Of a stretch of DNA of 64,000 nt, positions 16,842 to 26,194 are shown piece by piece. The translations under genes and the position numbers were made by a program. Location: NCBI GenBank assembly GCA_030433215.1, contig JAUIMC010000013.1, positions 45,236-109,235 on the forward strand, read 5' to 3'. Numbering within the stretch: the first letter of the stretch is position 1; each line of letters begins with the position of its first letter. The DNA comes from Alphaproteobacteria bacterium. Its GTDB lineage: Bacteria > Pseudomonadota > Alphaproteobacteria > Caulobacterales > Parvularculaceae. A model generated the notes under the pieces. That model saw nothing but the letters and a program-made list of their open reading frames with translations, had not been told where the DNA came from and searched no databases.

Positions 16842-16856
16842 TTAAAAACTATTTAA
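16842..16856 (+). promoter_or_regulatory. Candidate CtrA-binding site (TTAA-N7-TTAA)
   Basis: TTAA, seven bases (AAACTAT), TTAA matches the full CtrA consensus spacing. It lies about 170 bp before the type I secretion operon, in the AT-rich 281-bp gap after the flippase gene. CtrA is the alphaproteobacterial cell-cycle and motility regulator. The local AT-richness raises the chance of a random match. Confidence 0.4.
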
Positions 16857-17024
16857 ATCCTGACCCTTGGAATTTTAAGAAACTTTCATTTCCCATCATA
16901 TCTTCGCTCGTGCAGAAAATCCGCCGGTTAAGCCTTTCTCAGTGATCTCGCCCTATTTCAGGTTTTAGTTAACCTTAACGGGATCGCTGTCTTTTCCGGG
17001 AGAGCGGTTGACGTAGAGTCGCGG

Positions 17025-18551
17025 GTGCGTTCGATGTTCAGGCTTCAGGCGATCTTACTATGTGGCGCTGCGTTCTGGGCGGTCGCCGCCCCGACCGCCG
17101 ACGCCGCGACGCCGGCCGATCCCCAATATTACGGCTCCCTCTATCCAGAGGACATGGTCGAGCCGGTGCAGGATGAAACCGCGCAGTCCCCGCAGAGCGC
17201 ACGGGCCGCGCCCTCCCGGCGGGTCGCCGCCGACCAGACTATCGTCAAGGCGCTCGGCGCCGCGGGCTATCTTGTTTCCACGAAATTTGCATCCGAGGAC
17301 TTCGCCGCCGCGATCAAGCGCGCCATCGGGCGCCAGCCCTCCTATCATGCGCGCGCGAGCAACCTCGATGAAGCGAGCGCGCTCCGCCGTCAGGCGCGCT
17401 CCAGCCTTTACCCGCAACTGTCCGCGCAGTTCCGCGGCGATTACGCGATCAGCCGCGAATTCGAGGCGGACACCGACAATGTCGTGGAATCGCTGCGCCC
17501 GCGCGAGCAGTTCACGGCCGGCGTTTCCGCCTCGCAGCTGATCTTCGACGGCGGCGCCACGATCAACCGCATCCGCAGCGCCCGCGCCGTCAGCGCCGAA
17601 TACAAGAATGCGCTCAGCACACAGATCAATGATCTCGCCATGGCGGTGCTCACGGCCTATTACGACGTCGCCGCCCACCAGGCGCTTACCGCCTTCAGCA
17701 AGAGCTTCATCACTCGCCAGGAGAAAATCCTCGAGGACGTGAAAGAGCGCGAAAGGCTGGGGGCCGGATCGCAGGCCGACGTCACCCGCGCCAGGGCTCG
17801 CCTCGCGGCGGCGCGCGCGCGTCTCGCCGACATCAACGAAAGCATGCGGCTGGCCGAAATCCGCTATGAAGAGTTCTTCGGCGAAGCGCCGGCGCAGCTG
17901 CGCCGTCCGGCCATCGCGGAGCCGGCGCTGGCGAACCGCAATGAAAGCGTGGCTGAAGCCCTTGAAAGCAACCCGGAAGTCGCCGTGGCCGAAGCGCGCG
18001 CCGATGCGCGCAAGGCTGACTTCAAGGCCGCCCGCGCTTCGCGTCTGCCGGAAGTGCGCCTCTCCGTCGACGCCGTGAAATACGATGTCTTCCAGACCGG
18101 CGACGATTTCGATGTGCGGGCCGGGGTTGTGGTCAATTACGACATTTTCGGCGGCGGCGCGCGCGCCGCGGACATCGCGATCGCCCGGTCGCGCGCTAGG
18201 CGCGAGCGTTTTCAGGAAGAGCAGACGCGTCAGGACGTCGCGCGCGAGGCGGCTATGGCTTTCGAGCGCGTGCACGGCGCCGATGAGCGTCTCGATGCGC
18301 TTGGCGAAGCGCTTGTCGCCCATGACGTTACGCGCGATCTTGTGCTGGAGCGGTATAAATACTCCAGGGGCGATCTCATCGACGTGCTACAGGCGGAAAA
18401 CGATTATTTCGAGGCGGGCGTGGAATTCGTCATCGCGCTGTCGGGGCGCGACATGGCGGGCTATGCGCTGATGGAGCAGACCGGCGATCTCATCGGCCTG
18501 TTTTCCCCACAGGCCGACTATGAGAATGAGCGGCTGGGAGGCGTGCAATGA
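17025..18551 (+). CDS. TolC-family outer membrane efflux/secretion protein
   Basis: 508 aa. A signal peptide (to about residue 27, ending APTADA) precedes two OEP repeats; ASQLIFDGGATINRIRSAR is the conserved strand-turn of the first and VVVNYDIFGGGARAADIAIARSR that of the second, with RYKYSRGDLIDVLQAENDYFEAG near the end. The protein forms a trimeric channel-tunnel spanning the outer membrane. GTG 17025 has AGAG seven bases before it; an ATG three codons on (17034) is a plausible alternative start. It is first in the type I secretion operon and overlaps the ABC gene by ATGA. Confidence 0.92.
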   Translation: MRSMFRLQAILLCGAAFWAVAAPTADAATPADPQYYGSLYPEDMVEPVQDETAQSPQSARAAPSRRVAADQTIVKALGAAGYLVSTKFASEDFAAAIKRAIGRQPSYHARASNLDEASALRRQARSSLYPQLSAQFRGDYAISREFEADTDNVVESLRPREQFTAGVSASQLIFDGGATINRIRSARAVSAEYKNALSTQINDLAMAVLTAYYDVAAHQALTAFSKSFITRQEKILEDVKERERLGAGSQADVTRARARLAAARARLADINESMRLAEIRYEEFFGEAPAQLRRPAIAEPALANRNESVAEALESNPEVAVAEARADARKADFKAARASRLPEVRLSVDAVKYDVFQTGDDFDVRAGVVVNYDIFGGGARAADIAIARSRARRERFQEEQTRQDVAREAAMAFERVHGADERLDALGEALVAHDVTRDLVLERYKYSRGDLIDVLQAENDYFEAGVEFVIALSGRDMAGYALMEQTGDLIGLFSPQADYENERLGGVQ

Positions 18552-20332
18552 AGAAGGCCTCCTTCCTCAAGGACATGATTCCGACCTCGCACTGGCTCTT
18601 CGGGCCGTTGCGCGACAATTCTAAAATCTATGGCCAGACCATTCTGGCCGCGAGCATCGTTAACCTCCTCGGGCTCGTCTCGTCGTTCTTCATCATGACG
18701 GTCTATGACCGCGTCCTGCCGAACCAGGCGATTGAATCGCTGATCGCGCTCACCATCGGCGTCGTGCTCGCGCATATTTTCGACTTTCTCCTGAAATCGC
18801 TGCGCGGCTATTTTATCGACATTGCCGGGCAGCGCCTCGACGCGACGGTCGGCGCCAGCGTCTTCGACAATCTGATGGCGATGCGGCTCGACGCGCGCCG
18901 CGGCGCCACGGGCCAGATCGCCGGCCTCGTCAAGGAATTCGACAATCTGCGCGACTTCTTTTCATCGGCGACGCTGGTGGCGATCGTCGATCTGCCGTTC
19001 ATCTTCCTGTTCATCGGCGCCATTGCGCTTGTCGGCGGGCCGATTGCTTTGGTGCCGCTGATCGGCGTTCTGGGCGCGATCATTTCCGGCGTCTTGATCC
19101 AGCCGCTGATCATGAAGCGCACCCAGCAGGCGATGACCGAGGGCCATCACAAGAACGCGGTGCTGATCGAAACCCTCGGCGGGCTCGAGACCATCAAATC
19201 GGTGAAAGCCGAAGGGCTTATGCGCGCGCGCTGGCGTTTGGGCGTCGCGCGCCATGCCAAGATTTCCGCCATCGGCCGTTTCCTGAACCAGTTTGCGGTC
19301 AACGCCTCCGGTTTTGCGCAGCAGGCGAGCCAGGTGGGCGTCGTCGTGATCGGGGTTTTCCTCGTCGCCGCGCAGGAGATCACCACGGGCGCGCTTATCG
19401 CCAGCGTCATCCTCACCGGCCGCGCCATGGCCCCCCTCGGCCAGGTGGCCTCGCTCCTCAGCCGGGTCAGCGGCGCCATGGCGTCCTACAAGTCGCTGAA
19501 CGAATTGATGACCTCGCAGAGCGAGACCGAAGCCGGCCGCGAATATCTCGCTCGGCCTGAGCTTGAGGGCAAAATCGAATTCCGCGACGTCAATTTCATG
19601 TATCCGGGCACGACCAACAAGGCGCTCGACGACGTTTCCTTCACCATCGAGCCGGGGGAGCGGGTCGCCATTCTCGGCAAGAACGGGTCCGGCAAGAGCA
19701 CCATCGTGCGCCAGATCACCGGTGTCTATCAGCCGACCGACGGCTCCGTGCTCGTGGACGACACCGATGTGCGCCAGCTCCGTCCGGCGGATTTGCGCGC
19801 CAATATCGGCGCCGTGTTGCAAGACGTCTGTCTCTTTTCGGGTTCGATCCGCGAGAACATCGCGCTCGGCCTCGATAATGTGTCCGACGAAGACATTCTC
19901 GAAGCCGCGAAAATCGCCGGCGTTCATGAATTTGTGGGCGCCACGGCGGGCGGCTACGACCAGCGCCTGGCCGAACGCGGCGAAGGCCTTTCCGGCGGTC
20001 AGCGCCAGGCCATCGCGCTCGCCCGCGCCTTGGCTCCGAAGCCGTCGATGCTGCTGATGGACGAGCCCTCGAGCTCTCTCGACGCACAGGCGGAAGCCGC
20101 GCTCATCGCCCGGCTCGAAAAAGCCACCAAGGGCAAGACGCTGCTCATCGTCACCCATCGCATGTCCATGGTCCGGCTCGTGGACCGCATTATCGTCCTC
20201 GACAAGGGACGCATTCTCGTCGACGGGCCGCGCGACACGGTGATGCGCGCCATGGCGTCGGCGCGCGAATTGAAGACGCGCCGCATCGGCGGGCCGAAAC
20301 TCGTTCCCTCTTCCGATACGAGGGCTGCGTAA
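18548..20332 (+). CDS. Type I secretion system permease/ATPase (LapB/HlyB-like)
   Basis: 594 aa. Six helices occupy about 30-310, then the ABC domain with Walker A GKNGSGKST (377-385), signature LSGGQ (481-485), Walker B LLMDEP (502-507) and the switch His in VTHR. Only about 20 residues precede the first helix, so the C39 peptidase or C39-like domain of HlyB/LapB is missing; the transporter therefore should not cleave its substrate. It sits between a TolC-like and an HlyD-like gene and would power export across both membranes in one step. No RTX-type substrate gene is visible nearby. Confidence 0.92.
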   Translation: MKKASFLKDMIPTSHWLFGPLRDNSKIYGQTILAASIVNLLGLVSSFFIMTVYDRVLPNQAIESLIALTIGVVLAHIFDFLLKSLRGYFIDIAGQRLDATVGASVFDNLMAMRLDARRGATGQIAGLVKEFDNLRDFFSSATLVAIVDLPFIFLFIGAIALVGGPIALVPLIGVLGAIISGVLIQPLIMKRTQQAMTEGHHKNAVLIETLGGLETIKSVKAEGLMRARWRLGVARHAKISAIGRFLNQFAVNASGFAQQASQVGVVVIGVFLVAAQEITTGALIASVILTGRAMAPLGQVASLLSRVSGAMASYKSLNELMTSQSETEAGREYLARPELEGKIEFRDVNFMYPGTTNKALDDVSFTIEPGERVAILGKNGSGKSTIVRQITGVYQPTDGSVLVDDTDVRQLRPADLRANIGAVLQDVCLFSGSIRENIALGLDNVSDEDILEAAKIAGVHEFVGATAGGYDQRLAERGEGLSGGQRQAIALARALAPKPSMLLMDEPSSSLDAQAEAALIARLEKATKGKTLLIVTHRMSMVRLVDRIIVLDKGRILVDGPRDTVMRAMASARELKTRRIGGPKLVPSSDTRAA

Positions 20333-20335
20333 GTC

Positions 20336-21655
20336 ATGACCGGACGCGATATCGCTCCTGTGGACGTTGACGTTGACGATGAGATGCCGATTGAGCCGGC
20401 CAAGGCGGCGCAATATCTCCTTTACGTCATCGCAGCCTTCGTCGTTCTGACGCTGACCTGGGCGGCGCTCGCCAAGCTCGACCGTGTGACGCGCGGCCAG
20501 GGCTGGGTCGTGACCTCGAACCAGTTGCAGGAGCTGCAATATCTCGAAGGCGGCATCGTCGAGGAGATCCTCGTCTCCGCCGGCGACAAGGTCGAGGCGG
20601 GCGATGTCCTCGTCAAACTCGACCCCACTCAAATGAACGTCAAATTCGCGCAAGGTCAGGACGGCTATAACGCCATGTCCGCCAAGATCGAGCGCCTCGA
20701 GGCCGAAGCGGCGATGACGCCGCTCAAATTTTCAGAAGGCCTCGTCAACGCCGCGCCGCGTTCGGTCGCCAATGAGCGCCAGCTTTACGACGCGCGCCGG
20801 GCTGAACTCGACGCTTCGCTGGATATCGAGGAGAAAAAGCTCGATCAGCGAAAGCGCGCCCTTGAGGACGCCCGGGTCGCTTTTGAGACCGCCAAGGAAG
20901 CCGCGGCGCTCGCAGCCGAAGAACACAAGATCATGGAGACGCTGGTCGGCAAGGGCATTGAGCCGCAGGTCGAACTCTTGCGCGCGCGCCAGCGCGACGC
21001 CTCGGCCAAAGGCGAAATGCAGCGCGCGGAAATCGCCGTCAGGCGCATCCAGCTTGAAGTCGACGAGGCCGAAGGCGAGGTCCAGCGCATCCGCAAGACC
21101 TTTGCGGCGAAAGCGGCCGACGAACTCAACAAGACCAAGGCCGATCTGGAAGACCTCAAGGGCGAATTGCCCGCGCTTCGGGACAAGGTGGCGCGGACCG
21201 ATGTGCGCGCGCCGGTGGCCGGCGTCGTCAACCGCGTGCTCGTTTCCACCGTGGGCGGCGTCGTCGCGCCGGGTGAAACGATTGTGGAGCTGGTGCCGAG
21301 CGAGGACACGCTGCTCGTCGAGGCCAAGATCAAGCCTTCTGATATCGGTTTCCTGCATATCGGCCAGGATGCGCGGGTCTCGATCAGCGCCTATGATTCT
21401 TCCGTTTACGGATCGCTCGACGGCGTGATCGAAAACATCAGCCCCGACGCCATCGAGGAAGAGAAAACCGGCGAACGGTTCTACAATATTACGGTGCGCA
21501 CCAAGGCTGAAAAGCTCCAAAGCCGCCGCGGCGATTTGCAGATCCTGCCCGGCATGGCGGCCGAGGTCGCCGTTCTCAACGGCAAGCGTTCGGTGCTCGC
21601 CTATATCGTCAAACCGATGACCGTGGTTTCCGAAAAAGCCCTGCGGGACAAGTAA
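20336..21655 (+). CDS. HlyD family type I secretion periplasmic adaptor
   Basis: 439 aa: a cytoplasmic head, one transmembrane helix (about 27-47), a first lipoyl-like half (LEGGIVEEILVSAGDKVEAGDVLVKLD), long coiled-coil helices (about 110-265), the second lipoyl half (VRAPVAGVVNRVLVSTVGGVVAPGE) and a beta-barrel end with ISPDAIEEEKTGERFYNITV. This is the HlyD/LapC adaptor that links the ABC transporter to the TolC channel. Only three bases separate it from the ABC gene. It is convergent with the next glycosyltransferase with two bases between the stop codons. Confidence 0.93.
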   Translation: MTGRDIAPVDVDVDDEMPIEPAKAAQYLLYVIAAFVVLTLTWAALAKLDRVTRGQGWVVTSNQLQELQYLEGGIVEEILVSAGDKVEAGDVLVKLDPTQMNVKFAQGQDGYNAMSAKIERLEAEAAMTPLKFSEGLVNAAPRSVANERQLYDARRAELDASLDIEEKKLDQRKRALEDARVAFETAKEAAALAAEEHKIMETLVGKGIEPQVELLRARQRDASAKGEMQRAEIAVRRIQLEVDEAEGEVQRIRKTFAAKAADELNKTKADLEDLKGELPALRDKVARTDVRAPVAGVVNRVLVSTVGGVVAPGETIVELVPSEDTLLVEAKIKPSDIGFLHIGQDARVSISAYDSSVYGSLDGVIENISPDAIEEEKTGERFYNITVRTKAEKLQSRRGDLQILPGMAAEVAVLNGKRSVLAYIVKPMTVVSEKALRDK

Positions 21656-21657
21656 GC

Positions 21658-22650
21658 CTAGCGGGCCTTGAGGCGCGGGCGGATATCCGCCTCCCGGCGC
21701 GCCATCTTGAGGGGCGACCAGGTGAGCGCCCGGGCGATGTCCCGAACGCTGGCTTTCCGGTCGCGCTGCCGCGCTTTTCTCTGCGTCCATGTTTCTGGCA
21801 GGCCCTTCGCGGCGTCCTTCATGGCGCGCAAATACGAGCCCGCGCCGCCCGACACCGTGAAGCGTCCCAGAAGATAGAGATTAAGCAGCATGTGAAACGG
21901 AGCCGTGATCACCAGCAGCGGCAAAGGCGTGTTGAGGATGTAGGTCCAGACCCGGTTGCGGTGGCCATGATAAAGTGTGAAGTCGCTTTCCTTGCCGGTG
22001 ACGCCGGAGCCTTCATGGAGAACGACCGCTTTCGGCGCCTGCATGGCGCCGCCCCCGGCGAGGCGCAGCTTGAAGCCGAGATCGGCGTCCTCTGCGTAAC
22101 AGAAAAACCGCTCTTCAAAGCCGCCGAGGTCTTCGAACACATTCTTCCGGTAAAACGCCGCCGCGCCGCAGGGCGCGAAACATTCCCCTTCCGGCGGCAG
22201 CTTTTCCTTCGGCCAGCCATAACAGCCGCGCCAGGACACACCAAAGGCGTGATAGGCGTCGCCGGCGCCGTCAATCCGCTGAGGGTTCGCCGCGTCAAGC
22301 TGCGTCGAGCCGAAGGCGTCGATTTCCGGATGGCGCGCCGCGGCCGCGCGAAATTCCGCAAGCCAGTCCGGGTCGGCATAGGCGTCGGGGTTCAGAAAAG
22401 CGAGCCACTCCCCTTCGGCCTGTTTCGCGGCGACATTGTTGCCGGCGGCGAAGCCGAGATTGGCGCCCGCGTCGATCAGGGTCAGCGTTTCGTCGCCGCG
22501 TGCGAAATCGGCGGAGCCGTCCGTCGAGGCGTTGTCGATGATGATGGTCTCGAAATCCTGAAAGCTTTGCGCTTTCAGGCAGGCGACGCAGCGTTCTAGG
22601 CGTGCGCCCGAATTATAATTGACGATGATGACCGATATCTGCGCCGCCAT
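21658..22650 (-). CDS. Glycosyltransferase family 2 protein
   Basis: 330 aa. The GT-A donor domain shows ISVIIVNYNSGARLERCVACLKAQ, the ID-NASTDGS motif, the metal-binding LNPDAY in place of DxD, and FEERFFCYAEDADLGFKLRLAG. This is the rhamnosyltransferase-like GT2 group. A hydrophobic stretch around 240-265 suggests membrane association. It stands alone on the minus strand between the secretion operon and kdsA, with a 104-bp divergent gap to kdsA, and probably contributes to LPS or capsule. The donor sugar cannot be read from the sequence. Confidence 0.88.
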   Translation of the reverse strand: MAAQISVIIVNYNSGARLERCVACLKAQSFQDFETIIIDNASTDGSADFARGDETLTLIDAGANLGFAAGNNVAAKQAEGEWLAFLNPDAYADPDWLAEFRAAAARHPEIDAFGSTQLDAANPQRIDGAGDAYHAFGVSWRGCYGWPKEKLPPEGECFAPCGAAAFYRKNVFEDLGGFEERFFCYAEDADLGFKLRLAGGGAMQAPKAVVLHEGSGVTGKESDFTLYHGHRNRVWTYILNTPLPLLVITAPFHMLLNLYLLGRFTVSGGAGSYLRAMKDAAKGLPETWTQRKARQRDRKASVRDIARALTWSPLKMARREADIRPRLKAR

Positions 22651-22754
22651 GGCGCCGGTTTATGGCAGCCCGCCGGGATAGGCAATCGCCGCCAGCTTGG
22701 CGAGGCGCTTGAGCGCTGCTAGGGGTAGCAAAGAAGGAAGGAACCTCGAAGCCA

Positions 22755-23621
22755 ATGGCGCAGAAACAGCCTAATGCAACGGTCTCGGTCGCCAGCCCCA
22801 CGGGGCGCAAGGCGAGCTTTTGCAATGACGGCCCGGCGGCCTTCATTCTCGGTCCCTGCGCCATCGAAAGCATCGACCATGCCGTGATGATGGCGACGTC
22901 CCTGCGTGATATCGCAGACCGCGCCGGCGTCGAACTGGTTTACAAGAGCTCCTTCGACAAAGCGAACCGGACGAGCGCCAAGGGCTATCGCGGCGTTTCT
23001 CTCGACGGCGCGCGCGAGGTTTTTCGCACCGTGCGTGAGGAGGTCGGTCTGCCGGTGCTGACCGACGTTCACCAGCCGGACCAGTGCGCGGCGGCGGCTG
23101 AGTTCGCCGACATTCTCCAGATCCCGGCCTTTCTCTGCCGCCAGACCGATCTCCTGCAGGCGGCGGCGGAAACAGGGCGCGCGGTCAATGTCAAAAAGGG
23201 CCAGTTCCTCGCGCCGTGGGACATGCGCCATGTGGTCGACAAGCTGGTCGAGTTCGGCGCCAAAGACATCCTCGTGACAGAGCGCGGGGCGAGCTTCGGC
23301 TACAATACGCTGGTCACCGATTTCCGCGGCATTCCCGAGCTGAAGGCCAATGGTGTTCCGGTGATTTTCGACGCCACCCACTCGGTGCAGCAGCCGGGCG
23401 GCAAGGGCGCGGCTTCCGGCGGCCAGCGCGAATTTGCGCCGGTGCTCGCCCGCGCGGCCATGGCGGTCGGCGTCGGCGGCGTCTTCATGGAAGTTCATCA
23501 GGATCCGGACAATGCGCCGTCAGACGGCCCGAACATGATCCGTCTCGATGCGCTGGAAGAGATTCTGAACACGCTGAAGGCGTTCGACGATCTCAGAAAA
23601 TCCATGAGCTTGCCGCTCTAG
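22755..23621 (+). CDS. kdsA: 3-deoxy-D-manno-octulosonate 8-phosphate synthase KdsA
   Basis: 288 aa. The motifs [42 protein letters not shown] and [17 protein letters not shown] segments (here [12 protein letters not shown]) cover the whole KdsA/DAHP-type barrel. It condenses phosphoenolpyruvate with arabinose-5-phosphate. The first strand reads GPCAIES with C35, where E. coli KdsA has Asn; a Cys here marks the metal-dependent class of the enzyme. A purine-rich AAGGAAGGAA precedes the ATG at 22755. It begins a Kdo cluster with kdsB and kdsD. Confidence 0.96.
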   Translation: MAQKQPNATVSVASPTGRKASFCNDGPAAFILGPCAIESIDHAVMMATSLRDIADRAGVELVYKSSFDKANRTSAKGYRGVSLDGAREVFRTVREEVGLPVLTDVHQPDQCAAAAEFADILQIPAFLCRQTDLLQAAAETGRAVNVKKGQFLAPWDMRHVVDKLVEFGAKDILVTERGASFGYNTLVTDFRGIPELKANGVPVIFDATHSVQQPGGKGAASGGQREFAPVLARAAMAVGVGGVFMEVHQDPDNAPSDGPNMIRLDALEEILNTLKAFDDLRKSMSLPL

Positions 23622-23626
23622 AGTCC

Positions 23627-24226
23627 CTAAGCGCCGGCGCGCTGGTTCCAGCTTCTGATTTCGGCCTTGCCGTCGGCGCTGACAACGGCAAGGCCCCAGG
23701 CGCAGGTTGAAAGCTTGCGCGGGAAATCGCCGGCAAGGCTGTCCGCCGCATCGAGCGCAAAGCGCGCGACGCCATTGCTGGTGACGGCGAGCACCGAGCC
23801 TTGCGTCTCAGCGCATTCGGCGAAGAAGTCTTTCCACGCGGCGATGAGCGCTTGCGGATCGACGTCCCAGCCCGGCGGCGGAACGGCGTTTTCGTCCCAG
23901 TTTCTCAAGGCGTCTTCGCCGATTCGCGCAATTACGGCGTCCTCCGGCTGGCCCTCGTCTGGGCCGTAATCGATCTCAGTGAGGAACGGCAAAGGCTCGG
24001 CGAAAACGCCCGGCGCGACAATGTCGGCGGTCATCATCGCGCGTTCCAGCGGCGAGGACAGCACATGCTCGAATTCAAGGCCGAGCTTTTCGAAATATGC
24101 GGCGACCATGGTCGCCTGCATGACGCCCGAAGTCGACAGCGGCATGTCGGTGCGCGCGCCGACGCGGCGGATGACGTCGCCCTTGTTGAAGGTGTTGCCG
24201 TGACGGAGAATGTAAAGATCGGTCAT
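23627..24226 (-). CDS. Histidine phosphatase-fold protein in the Kdo cluster
   Basis: 199 aa. The nucleophile motif LRHGNTFNKGD (H9) with the general-acid segment TEIDYGPDEG (E84) identifies the phosphoglycerate-mutase/histidine phosphatase branch. The second catalytic motif, normally S-H-G, reads TSNG (S150-N151-G152), so the expected second histidine is asparagine. The ATG overlaps the kdsB stop by ATGA, so the two are coupled, and the gene ends five bases from kdsA. The Kdo pathway needs a Kdo-8-phosphate phosphatase, usually HAD-type KdsC, and no such gene is here; this protein is a candidate stand-in. That role is inference from position, and activity with Asn in place of His is uncertain. 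Confidence 0.85.
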   Translation of the reverse strand: MTDLYILRHGNTFNKGDVIRRVGARTDMPLSTSGVMQATMVAAYFEKLGLEFEHVLSSPLERAMMTADIVAPGVFAEPLPFLTEIDYGPDEGQPEDAVIARIGEDALRNWDENAVPPPGWDVDPQALIAAWKDFFAECAETQGSVLAVTSNGVARFALDAADSLAGDFPRKLSTCAWGLAVVSADGKAEIRSWNQRAGA

Positions 24227-25044
24227 GCGGGGAAAAAATCTTTGTCGGGATCGCCATGTTCGGCGATCAGTGCCTCAAGGCGCGCAAGGTCTTCGGGCGT
24301 GTCGACGCCGCCGGTGGAAATCGCTGGCGCGGCGACAGGCGCGCACTGAATAGACATGCCGTTTTCCAAAAGACGCAATTGCTCGAGCCCTTCGACGATT
24401 TCGAGCGGCGAGGACGGCAGCCGCGTGAACTGGCGCAGCGCGTCCGCGCGGAACCCGTAAAGCCCCACATGCCGCCAGACCGGCGAGAACGCGTCGCTGG
24501 CGCGCAGCGCAGCTTCCTTGCGGATCGCCGGAATGATGGTTTTTGAAAACCACAAAGCCCGGCCGGCATTGTCGAAGACGCAGGTCGTGCCGCTGAAGGG
24601 CGTTTCCAGCTTCGTTTTGCGAAGCGCATCGAGCGCCGGCCAGTCGAGCCGGATGACGGGCGTCGCCGCATCGGCGCCGCTCGTCTCCAGGGCTTCGACA
24701 ATGCGCGTGATGTAATCGACCGGCGTGAAAGGCGCATCGCCCTGGAGATTGACGATGACCTCCGGCGATACGCCCAGCGCTTCGGCGGCGGCGAGCGCTC
24801 GGTCGGATCCGCTTTCGAGAGAAGCGTCGGTCATCACCGATTGAAGCCCGTATTCGGCGCAATGATCTGCAATGCGCTTGTCATCCGTCGCGACGACATA
24901 GCCGGCGCCGTCCAGGGCGTTCGCCGCGGCGCGCGCGCGCGCGCCGACGCGCGCCAGCATCGAGCGGCCGGCGATCTGGGCCAGCGGCTTTCCCGGAAAA
25001 CGGGAAGAGCCGTATCGAGCGGGGACGACAATCAGCGTCTTCAA
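24223..25044 (-). CDS. kdsB: 3-deoxy-manno-octulosonate cytidylyltransferase KdsB
   Basis: 273 aa. PARYGSSRFPGKPL at the start binds CTP, and the later NLQGDAPF, VWRHVGLYGFR and LEIVEGLEQLRLLENG segments are typical of KdsB. It activates Kdo as CMP-Kdo. The start is TTG: no ATG fits, and a perfect AGGAGG lies seven bases upstream, which decides it. It is transcribed with the phosphatase-fold gene that follows it and is divergent from kdsD across 151 bp, which must hold both promoters. Confidence 0.95.
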   Translation of the reverse strand: MKTLIVVPARYGSSRFPGKPLAQIAGRSMLARVGARARAAANALDGAGYVVATDDKRIADHCAEYGLQSVMTDASLESGSDRALAAAEALGVSPEVIVNLQGDAPFTPVDYITRIVEALETSGADAATPVIRLDWPALDALRKTKLETPFSGTTCVFDNAGRALWFSKTIIPAIRKEAALRASDAFSPVWRHVGLYGFRADALRQFTRLPSSPLEIVEGLEQLRLLENGMSIQCAPVAAPAISTGGVDTPEDLARLEALIAEHGDPDKDFFPA

Positions 25045-25195
25045 GCTTGTTCCTCCTGGAAAGCGCCTCCTGTCATAAGTTGTCAGGACGGTTTTGACGA
25101 GACGTTAAGGCCCGCCCGGGTCTTTATAGTACAGGTGTTTATTACGGGGGCGACGCGGCCTAAGCTGCCGCTCCCTTGAAGCGACCGGAGTCAGT

Positions 25196-26173
25196 ATGAG
25201 CGGCAATCGCAGCGGAACAGGCGTTGATTATCTGGCTGTGGCGCGCGAGGTTTTGCGGGTCGAAACGGATGCGCTCGGCCTTATGGCGGAGGGGCTGGGG
25301 GAGGATTTCCGCACAGCCGTCGAGAACATCCTCAACACGCAAGGCCGCGTCATCTGCGTCGGCATCGGCAAGTCCGGCCATGTGGCGCGCAAGATCGCGG
25401 CGACGCTCTCTTCGACCGGCACGCCGGCCTATTTCGTCCACCCGGTCGAAGCGAGCCATGGCGATCTCGGCATGATTCACGCCGACGACATTGTCCTCGC
25501 CCTGTCGCGCTCCGGCGAGAATGCGGAGATGGACGATCTCATCCAGTATACGCGCCGGTTCAACGTCGCGCTGATCGCCATCACGGCCAATCGCGACAGC
25601 GCGCTCGGGCGTGCGGCGGATATCGTGCTGCAAATTCCCGATGCGCCGGAGGCCTGTCCGGAAACCAATGCGCCGACGACCTCGACGACCCTGTCCATGG
25701 CGCTCGGCGATGCGCTCGCCGTGGCGCTGTTGCGCGGGCGCGGTTTCGATGCGGACAGCTTCAAGCTGTTTCATCCGGGCGGCAAGCTCGGCGCCATGCT
25801 GAAAACGGCGGGCGATGTCATGCACGCCGGGGATGAGATGCCCTGCGTGCCCGAAGGCGCGAGCCTTGGCGACGCACTGAAGGAACTGACGGCCAAGAAT
25901 CTCGGTTGCGTGACCGTGATGGGCGCGGAAGGCGGCCTCATCGGCATCATTACCGATGGCGATTTGCGGCGGATCATCGCGACGGGCCGCACGCCGGAAA
26001 CGGCGAAAGCCGCGATGACGGCGAATCCCGTGGCCGCGCGGCGCGATACGCTTGCGGGCGCGCTCTTGCAGCTCATGAATGAGCGCAAGATCACCCAGAT
26101 TCCGATTGTCGAGAACGACCGCCTGGTCGGCGTCGTGCATATGCACGATATCCTGAAAGCGGGTGTCGTCTAA
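25196..26173 (+). CDS. kdsD: Arabinose-5-phosphate isomerase KdsD (KpsF/GutQ family)
   Basis: 325 aa: an SIS domain (about 35-170) with VGIGKSGHVARKIAATLSSTGTP, HPVEASHGDLGM and SRSGEN motifs, and two CBS domains (about 205-320). It converts ribulose-5-phosphate to arabinose-5-phosphate, the first step of the Kdo route. CBS pairs often sense nucleotides. ATG 25196 follows a weak ribosome site. The heparinase-family gene begins 21 bases after its stop and is likely co-transcribed. Confidence 0.94.
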   Translation: MSGNRSGTGVDYLAVAREVLRVETDALGLMAEGLGEDFRTAVENILNTQGRVICVGIGKSGHVARKIAATLSSTGTPAYFVHPVEASHGDLGMIHADDIVLALSRSGENAEMDDLIQYTRRFNVALIAITANRDSALGRAADIVLQIPDAPEACPETNAPTTSTTLSMALGDALAVALLRGRGFDADSFKLFHPGGKLGAMLKTAGDVMHAGDEMPCVPEGASLGDALKELTAKNLGCVTVMGAEGGLIGIITDGDLRRIIATGRTPETAKAAMTANPVAARRDTLAGALLQLMNERKITQIPIVENDRLVGVVHMHDILKAGVV

Positions 26174-26194
26174 AGCTGCGGAGGGGCGCCGGGA

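Noticed and set aside
16969..16979. Second TTAA pair (TTAACCTTAAC) near the secretion operon
   Set aside because: The two TTAA half-sites are two bases apart rather than seven, so it does not fit the CtrA consensus.
18962..20653. A 563-codon minus-strand frame opposite the type I secretion ABC gene
   Set aside because: Shadow of the conserved plus-strand gene; composition is unlike real proteins of the window and no ribosome site is present.
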